Assembly: GCA_036936605.1 (NCBI GenBank)
Contig: JAUPFV010000002.1
Coordinates: forward strand, 203,073,273 to 203,137,272
Length of the DNA stretch: 64,000 nucleotides
Source: Limnanthes douglasii subsp. nivea
Lineage: Eukaryota; Streptophyta; Magnoliopsida; Brassicales; Limnanthaceae
Direction of reading: 5' to 3'
Positions 56,877 to 64,000 of the stretch are shown piece after piece. The notes under the pieces were generated by a model. That model was given only the letters and a program-made list of their open reading frames with translations, was not told the DNA's origin and searched no databases. Position 1 is the first letter of the stretch; each line of letters opens with the position of its first letter. Position numbers and translations under genes: made by a program.

Positions 56877-58180
56877 CTAAAACATTTCCCATGTGTAGTT
56901 ATCTTCTTTCTCCGAGCTCATAAAAACAAAAGCTATACAAAAGGTTTTCTTCGTCAAAGTTTGGCCAACTATTTCTAGCAAATGCATTTTATTCCTTGTA
57001 GTCTTGTACGTGCTATCCATTATAAGCACTTGAGGAAAAGTGCGCAACAAATCGATGCTTGTCAGAGGTGCGAAAAACAATTCAAGGATCTTGTCAGTTT
57101 CTTTGTTTGTGCGCTCCCAAACATAGTACTCATGCTCCTTCAACTTACCGAACAAGTATTGCATTTGGGATTTGCCCGCTTTATCAACCAATTGGTGCTT
57201 GTGCCGCATGTTGTAGTAGGTACGCATACTAGATCCATTTTCCGGATATTTTAACTTCAATCCACGGTATATATCTCTTGGCCGAGAACCGATTTCTGTG
57301 AGTTTACGAACATACTCCTCCTCTTTCACTTTTAACCTCGCGGCCCGTGAATGACCATCCAAGTGCAAGAAGGTTTGGTGGTTGTATTTTCCATTTCTAA
57401 CTACCAATTTCCAATAACCGAGTACTTCTAACACCGGATTTCCCCTAAGCATAAACAAACATCTGCATTTTTGGGATGAAAAATCTTGCCGCTTCTTCAC
57501 AATCCCCGGTTTCGGCCCCGGCTTGTAAACATTGTGCCTCTCGCACTTGAAATATAGCCTCAGAGTTTAACCGTTTTTACTATCATCGTCATATTTATCG
57601 ACCACAACAATGAATCCTATACTCTTGATTTCCTTATCAACCTATTCGATCAATTCCGCCTTGGTGTAGAAATTATCCTTGGTAAAATTTTGCTATAATC
57701 GGCCATATTACATGGTGCTTGCGCCGGTTCCTACACAAACAAAAATCATTTCACTCACACAAAATCACAATTCATTCATGTAACCAACAACAAAAATAAC
57801 TCCATCGATTTTAAACATGTATTCACACTTCAAATAATGAAGACAAAAACAAATTTCAACAAAAAACGGGCATAGAAATCCAAGACAGGTCAAATCTTCG
57901 CATGATCCTGCGGAGATTTTGGTAAATCTTCGCACAATCATGCGGAGATGTTGCACTATCTCTGCATGATTGTGCAAAGATTGTGCATCTTCCACGCGTG
58001 TTCTTGCGTGGAAGTGTATAATTCAAAGCACGATTTCGTGCGACTATTTGTTCTGCGCAGAAAAAATTAAAAATTTACCTCAAGGATACTCTCCATATGG
58101 TCAGTAAACGGCTCCTCTTCGTCCGAAAGGAAATCATCAACATTGCAGCTCCAATCGCCGTTATAATCACTTAAATCCAT
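56877..58180 (-). pseudogene. FAR1-type Mutator-like transposase, 3'-truncated
   Basis: Exon one (58180-58079, 34 codons, MDLSDYNGDWSCNVDDFL) ends at a GT donor; exon two begins after TGTAG at 57731. A FAR1-like DNA-binding region follows (GFIVVVDKYDDDSKNG, LRLYFKCER), with a frame change near 57690 and stops near 57645 and 57570. The open part 57500-56877 gives GHSRAARL, PRDIYRGLKLKYPENG and the start of the MULE catalytic domain, FPQVLIMDSTYKTTRNKMHLL, with the first catalytic D. It ends at NYTWEMF, before the second D and E and the zinc finger. Transposases of this kind cut at Mutator-type ends; this one is dead. Confidence 0.8.
57894..58041. repeat. Run of five hairpins inside the MULE intron
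   Basis: Three 24-nt imperfect palindromes (ATCTTCGCA or a variant, six bases, TGCGGAGAT or a variant; 8 of 9 paired) start at 57894, 57926 and 57958, exactly 32 bp apart. Then comes a perfect 9-bp hairpin (CTTCCACGC/GCGTGGAAG, 57989-58014) and a perfect 6-bp hairpin (GCACGA/TCGTGC, 58028-58041). All lie in the 347-bp intron between 58078 and 57732. Confidence 0.85.
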
Positions 58181-58347
58181 TCTTCGAGTAGTTGGGTTTT
58201 TACTTTAAATAATTAAGGTTTATTAAATGTTTGAGAGAGAGTTTGGGTTTGTTAGATTCTGTGTTTTTTTTTTGAATTTTGGAGAGGGAAGTGGTAGGGA
58301 AAGAGAGGAGGAGAAGAAGAACATGGGTAGTTGGAAAAATTGATGGT

Positions 58348-58354
58348 TTTTATA
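58348..58354 (-). promoter_or_regulatory. TATA box of the MULE transposase fragment
   Basis: On the minus strand TATAAAA lies about 170 bases before the ATG at 58180 and is followed by a long CT-rich leader, typical of plant genes. Confidence 0.5.
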
Positions 58355-58399
58355 GGTATGGGGTATTTTGGTAATTTCAAGTTCACAGAAAAAATCCAA

Positions 58400-59300
58400 C
58401 ATAGAGGTCTCACTATAAAGATAAGGGGTCTCGTTTTAGCCGTGCCCAAAGAGGTATTGTGTTAGGTTACGTGATGACCAGCTTTGTATGTATATCTAAT
58501 GGATGTATAGTTTAGTTCTAAAAAAATGGTTTGATTTGTTAAAATAATAATAATAATAAAGATTTATTTTCAAATACCTATAACAATAGCTTATTTTATT
58601 ATTATTTTTTCAAAAATGTTAATGTATTATTAATTTGGTGTATTTGTTTTTATAAATCTACACATTTAGGTCTAAACCAAAAGTCTTAATCCACGTAGGA
58701 TAAAATCCGCCAACTGTATAATTACAGCCAATAACTAATATATCAAGTGGGATATTATAAGGGTACTTGGGTCATCTAATGTTGTAGACTACATTTGGCT
58801 ATGACCTAAAGTTAAGGGATCAATGATCATACATAAATCTGGTGATAATGGTGACAGGTGGCAAGTTTACATGAATCAAAGGATCTGGTGGACTGACTTT
58901 ATCCAAACCTACCAACGGACATTTTAAAATCAAGGGAGTATATGTCACCAAACGTGATAGTCGAGGGACGACATATTGTTCAAAGCCAACTTTTGGACTT
59001 AAATTTATTATCTTTATATTTGATTTTTGTAATATATTAAGCACCTAACGTGTATACCTGAAGTTAAGCATTTATAAAAGTGATAAATATTTTTTATTTC
59101 CATAAGTCAAGACACTATTTAACTCAAATATAAAAGTGTACTTCAAATATTTTTTTCCTTCTATCTATCGTCATATAAGAATTTTTTATTATTTTCCATT
59201 CTATACACAATTCATATTTGTTATATGATCCTATATAACAACTTATCGTTTCATATTTAATAATTATCTTAATTGTGTTAACATATATGAGTCCAAATCT
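58400..59300. other. AT-rich DNA, no gene seen
   Basis: No domain was recognised. A 74-codon minus-strand frame at 58820-59044 has no family resemblance. Confidence 0.4.
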
Positions 59301-59860
59301 ATCATATCATATTGAATTATCATTTTACGAGAAAGAATATATAGATTTTGTGTTTTATTTCATATGAAACTTCAGAAATACATAATTTTATCATTCTATC
59401 ATAAGACTATATTTTCTCAAAAGGCACTTCCTTTAGACATAATGATTTTTCCGGATTCTTACACTGTATGAATTCCAATTGTAGGTAATATTTGGCATAC
59501 ACGAAGTTTATATCATTCTCTGAAACGTATAAAACATTATTGAGATGAAATCATCGTCAACACTCTTTTATTTTCGGTTTATTGAGGTTGACCATTTGCA
59601 CATCATGTGTATCACTATTTTCATCAACTAATATGAAGAAAGTTTTGTGATGGGAAACGTGAACAGATACACAAGTGTCATACCACCACCTATGAAATTT
59701 GTTTTCTACAACATTGACTTCTGTGACCCTTGCTGCAATTTTCTCTTCCATCATATTTATATTTTCACTAGTTTTTTGAAGATTGCAATTTTTTGGAAAA
59801 TAATATGGTCAACCACAAACATAACACATAATTATACTTTTTTATAAGTTCATTTTGTTA
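59300..59860 (-). pseudogene. Copia zinc knuckle and protease remnant
   Basis: On the minus strand, CYVCG*PYYFPKNC near 59830-59790 is a degenerate Gag knuckle (C-x2-C...C with His lost and one stop). The frame 59754-59557 reads KFHRWWYDTCVSVHV, which is the Copia protease active-site region (WWYDSGA-x-HV in the family), with the D-S-G triad changed to DTC. LNNVLYVSEN, the conserved NVLYVP segment, follows near 59530. In gene order this belongs upstream of integrase, so it is from a different copy than the relic starting at 61480. Confidence 0.65.
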
Positions 59861-61199
59861 CTGGTTCAAAATTTTTTTAGATGTTTGATTGTTTTAGATT
59901 CAATACCATTGATTATCATAAAATTTTGATTTGGAATATCCTCTTTTTTTACGGAAGTATATTTTAACTACGTTTTAAAATTTATAAATTCATAGCAAAC
60001 AAATTATTCCTACTAAACATCATAATTTACACTTTGATGTATATCAAAACAGTGTTTTAACTTTATTTGTAGCATATAAATCTTGATAATCACATGAATA
60101 AATTAGCACATACTTCTTCCAATAATCACATTAATAATAACATTAATAAATTATCACATATTTCTTCCAATAAAAATTGTATATAGAGTTGTGGATAAGA
60201 ATCTACAATAGTGTTTTTTTTTATCAAAGTAGATATACATGTCGTCTTGCTACTTGGAAACGCTACTCGTGACTTGGATAAACTTATCAAATGGTTTCAG
60301 TCGTATTGGCCGTTTCGGATAAAAAAATCCACAATAATTGAATTACATCCAAATTTATATATTATTTATTTTTAACACATAACCAGATGTGGGATCAAAT
60401 ATTATTTCCTAAGATTCAATCTCATAAAAAACGGAATGCTGTTGTTGGTTCTAGTTGCATAGATATAGAAAGATGGGTTTACAGAAAACAAATGAATGAT
60501 TAAAGAAATTTATTTTTGTTTTCCAAACCTTTTGTAACAAAAATATAAATCAAATAAGAATATTTAACAATTATTTTGAGGAAGTTAATAGAGGTTGGAT
60601 GCCTTCTATTAGAAAAATAGAGTTCAGGAATAAGAACTTACAAATGTCGATGATGATTTTTCGTTAGAAAATTGATGTAAAAATGGAATCTTGAGACACA
60701 TATAAGATAGATTTTTATATTTTTTTATTCTGATCACCATGTTTTTTCATCTTCAAATAGAAGTTACATCAGGATATAACAAGCTTTAATCTTAGATACA
60801 AGCAACTAGAAATCTAAGATTAAAGATGAATTTTTTTGATAACTTATAGAGATTTGACTTCAGAAGATATTTGAGAGTCTACATGTTATAAGTTGTGTGT
60901 AAAATATATCCTAAAGAATCAACATATTAATATGGATCACTAAATCCTTCTAAAAGGTTATGAAATTACACAAAACCATTAGGAAGAATTACATTGATTG
61001 GGTGCGTAACTTTTCAGCAAAGAATATTTATTCCAAAAGACACATTTTAGAATTTATAGAGAACAAAGAAAAGCCTTGTTGCGAAAATGAGACTTTTTTT
61101 GGTTAATATATGAAATTGGACTACTAATTACAAAAAGCCATGTTTAGGTTGCGATGAAGTTCAAATTTACACTATATATAAATTTTTAAAGAAAGTAGG
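59861..61199. other. AT-rich DNA, possibly decayed Copia gag
   Basis: On the minus strand this precedes the protease remnant, where Copia gag would lie, but I can place no gag motif with confidence. Confidence 0.3.
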
Positions 61200-61480
61200 A
61201 AACCTAGACCTCAGTGCGACCATCACATTTTGCTCGCGACAAAGTGACTTCATCGCAGGAAGGACACGCATGGTCGCAACAAACTTCTGACCTAAAATGT
61301 CTGCATTATTTGTATGAGGCACTTTATCACGACCAACATCTTGCTTGCTGCGATAAACTCACTTTGTCATGTCCAACTTATTTGGTCGCGATAATGACTT
61401 GTAATCTTGTATTACAAGTCTTGTTTCCCTAAATTCGTCGTGAAATATTTGTTTTTTACGGCGACGAACCACATACTTAA
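61200..61480. repeat. GCGAC/GTCGC-rich block
   Basis: The words CTCGCGACAAAG, TGGTCGCAAC, CACGACC, GGTCGCGATA and GGCGACGAAC recur in both orientations. This is similar in style to the blocks at 13030 and 1840. A transposon subterminal region is possible; no ends were found. Confidence 0.3.
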
Positions 61481-64000
61481 ATCCACCTTGAATAGGAGGT
61501 TCGTCTAACATTTTATCTAGATTTACTTTTTGATTCTATGTCAATTCTGATAATCCAAATTCTTGTTCAGATAAACTCCGCTGATCTGAAGTCTTCTTCA
61601 TATCATCTCCAATCATTTTATTTAATCAAAATTTCCAACGATCTTCACTTGATTAAATGACATCTTTTATCTCCTCACTAAGGTAGTTTTTACGCGTAAA
61701 GCAAAATATGTTCCAATTTGAATTTTATTTTAGTGGAAAGACAACAAAATCTAGATTGGAAAACATTGGTAGTCGTAACTTTGAACCAACCTCCAATGTT
61801 ATCAAACTAATAATCTGACACACATAATTATTTTATAAATTTATTTATCCACATTTTTTTTAATATTATTTTGGTTGTGTGCTCAATCCATTTCAAAAAC
61901 CACAAGTTGAAAGTGATATAATTTCATTTTGAATTAGTAATCTAATGTACCCATGTCTTAGAATTATATATCTAGAATTTCCATTGCATATGCCATATTA
62001 GGCTCTACTTAAAGTTCTTGACTATTATAGTGTATTTAGATTTTCATATTCTCCTTAGAGGTTAGTGGTATTCCCAACAAGTGATCTCTCAACCATTCAA
62101 CCTCTTTACCTGTTTTGTCAACCACTTTGAACTCAAATTCCGCATGTAAATGTGACATACACGTTTGATTCTTTCATCATAAGGAAATACGAAAACCAAT
62201 AAAAATGAACATTAACCCAATAGTCAATTTTTTATTAAAGATATATATATTTTTTGTCTTTTTCAAGTACCTTAAACTCGTTCCAGTTGTGGTCCAATGT
62301 TTCGTACTTGGATTACTCGCAAATTGACTTAATTTATTCAGTACGTAAAATATCCGCCCTAGGGCATAAAGCAGCATACATCAAACTTCACATTGCACTA
62401 TTGTATTCCAATTGAGCTCATGCTCTTCCCTCATTATTTCCAAGTTTTAAACTAAGATAAAATGGTGTATGTACTTATTTAATCTTATATGTTTATGCTT
62501 ATTAAGTATTTTATAGATATAATATCGGATTTATTTAGGGCATAAACCCCACTATTTTTAATATATTTATTCCTTAAATAATGTCTACTTTTTAAGAGCC
62601 CTCATCTTAAAAGTAGAGGATATTAACCTCTTGGTTTTAATAATCTCATTCGTATTATTACTTAATATGCAGAATTATCTAAATATAGACATACTATGAC
62701 CACTAGATCACAACAAACTTTAGTTTATAAAGACTTATCCACCATTTTATCTATAAACCCATACGATATAACTATGTGGCGTAACATCTCATGCCATTTT
62801 TAGGTCATTGGTTAACACCATATAATTACTTAACAAGCCTGTATACCTTAGACTTATTCTCGGGAAGTACAAAATCTTTAGGTTGTTCTGTATACACCTT
62901 ATAATCGAGATCTCTATTTAAGAAAGTTATTTTGACATTCATATAGTGAATCTTTAAATTGTATACTGATGCAATTGTAAAGAGTAGTCTAATTCTTATG
63001 GTTCGCTAAACTGGTGCATAAGTTTTAAAATACTTTATTCCCTCTATTTTCGAAAATTTTTGGCTACCAATCTTGTCTTAAAGTGAATGGTACCAACCGT
63101 ATGGTATTTTTTCTTACTACTTATAGGTCTTTAACCAGACGGTATATCGACCAATTCTCAAGTGTGGTTAGATATGATTGAATCTATTTTATCATTAATG
63201 ACATGTTTCCAAAATGCATAATAACATGACGTTATTGCTTCATTATAAGATTCCGAGCTATCTTCCAAATAAAGCACTACCAAAGTTTTCGGGTGATTTC
63301 TTCACAACTTCATTCTACTAAATAGAAATAAATCCTCTGAGAATCAATCTCATCAGATCCTAGACCTTTAGGTCCCTTATACTATAAAATCCAACGAGAC
63401 TATTATGGTTTCTTCTTAACAAAATGTGCCTCTTGCGAATTCTTTTCCATTCTTTCTAATACAATATAAATCTTATTATTGTTGAATAAAAACACATTTT
63501 ATAACTCTATGACCTAATGTGAGTATTCTTATATCCTCTTTTATAAAATGGTAAACACACCTAAACTTGGAAATATTAAATGATTAGTTTTTTCAATTCT
63601 ATAACTTATATGCAAATACTTACGTTTTCTTCAATGTAATATTCTTACTTAAATGACATGCAGTTAAACATTTCCCATCCCATAAATTAGTAAAAAACTT
63701 ATAATGAACTAGCATGTCATTGATCATCTCAATTAAAATTCTGTTTTTGTGCTAAACTAATCCATTTTGTTACGGCGTAGAAGGAGACAAATATTATTGA
63801 ATTATTATATGCTTTTTAGAAAAAATAGAAAATTTTGTTGAGAAATATTTCCCACCTTTATCATTGGACATGATTTTAATCTTATTTTTTACGATATTGA
63901 TGCACATGTATCATCCACAAACTAGAGAATTCTTCATTTACGATATTGACTTCCTTCACCATTGGTAAAATTTCTCTCACATTAGTATAATTTCATACTT
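61481..64000 (-). mobile_element. Decayed Ty1/copia pol relic, continues past window end
   Basis: Read right to left: integrase remnants near 63900-63650 (KIMSNDKGGKYF, QNGL, LIEMINDMLV), then the post-integrase region, and a strip near 62380-62240 matching the end of RT (LSQFASNPSTKHW, LRYLKKTKN). RNase H follows near 62150-62000 (EFEFKVVDKTGKEVEWLRDHLLGIPL, with an IHYNSQ-like segment). The 3' flank (61830-61620) resembles that of the relic at 2150-4420. All frames are broken. Confidence 0.65.
62000..62377 (-). pseudogene. Copia RT end and RNase H remnant
   Basis: The open piece 62377-62177 begins with a residue of the RT end (NKLSQFASNPSTKHWTTTGTS, LRYLKKTKN). In a shifted frame 62150-62010 shows KTGKEVEWLRDHLLGIPL, the RNase H helix that follows the E-S-E-F-x-AL catalytic strand. 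Stops and indels prevent translation. Confidence 0.6.

Noticed and set aside
57894..57981. CRISPR-like array (short palindromes at fixed period)
   Set aside because: The 32-bp period leaves only 8-bp spacers, there are only three units, no cas genes, and the DNA is plant nuclear; it is an intronic tandem palindrome.
1..64000. tRNA, rRNA or organelle-derived insertions
   Set aside because: I saw no tRNA A/B box pair with a foldable body, no rRNA core motif and no recognisable plastid or mitochondrial gene; the TGGTATCAGAGC word at 9031 is a primer-binding site, not a tRNA gene.

Overview
This window is plant nuclear DNA. It is AT-rich and dominated by transposable elements. Ty1/copia, Ty3/gypsy of the Tat type (two RNase H domains), plant LINE-1, hAT, TRIM and Mutator-like sequences are all present, along with GT-AG introns and a fragment resembling plant DNA polymerase delta. 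It is most likely an angiosperm, probably a eudicot; nothing seen fixes the species. I find no intact host protein-coding gene. Almost every coding stretch is an element ORF broken by stops or frameshifts, or a gene fragment.

Layout. 1-6500: AT-rich DNA with a badly decayed minus-strand Copia reverse transcriptase/RNase H. 6594-7664: a broken Copia gag. 8319-12644: two exons resembling the catalytic subunit of DNA polymerase delta, separated by a tandem TRIM array (8646-11586: LTR-internal-LTR-internal-LTR-internal-LTR) with one 5-bp target duplication. 14563-17614: a non-autonomous hAT-like element with an 8-bp target duplication and an internal tandem array. 17623-20965: AT-rich DNA with a triplicated block resembling a plant snRNA promoter. 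20966-30645: Tat element A on the plus strand, without a 3' LTR. 30646-33965: LINE A on the minus strand, truncated. 34709-55500: LINE B on the minus strand, split by Tat element B (37399-51454, minus strand, both LTRs, target duplication ACCAT). Tat B is itself split by a young Copia-type element (40470-44451, target duplication AACAA) that carries pieces of a short-chain dehydrogenase gene with an intron still in place. 55955-58360: a convergent pair formed by a plant-mobile-domain-like fragment (+) and a FAR1/MULE transposase fragment (-). 58400-64000: AT-rich DNA with Copia protease, integrase, reverse transcriptase and RNase H relics on the minus strand.

How it fits together. The 34.7-55.5 kb block records three insertions in order: LINE B, then Tat B inside it, then the Copia-type element inside Tat B. 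The two Tat copies lie in opposite orientation with about 7 kb between them, and both carry the extra antisense gene of this lineage (putative gypsy-type transposon domain plus coiled coil) with its own TATA box. The items most worth checking are the TRIM array with a single target duplication, the intron-containing gene capture in the young Copia-type element, the amber codon shared by both Tat copies between protease and reverse transcriptase, and a run of five hairpins in the MULE intron. All alignments and identities were judged by eye.
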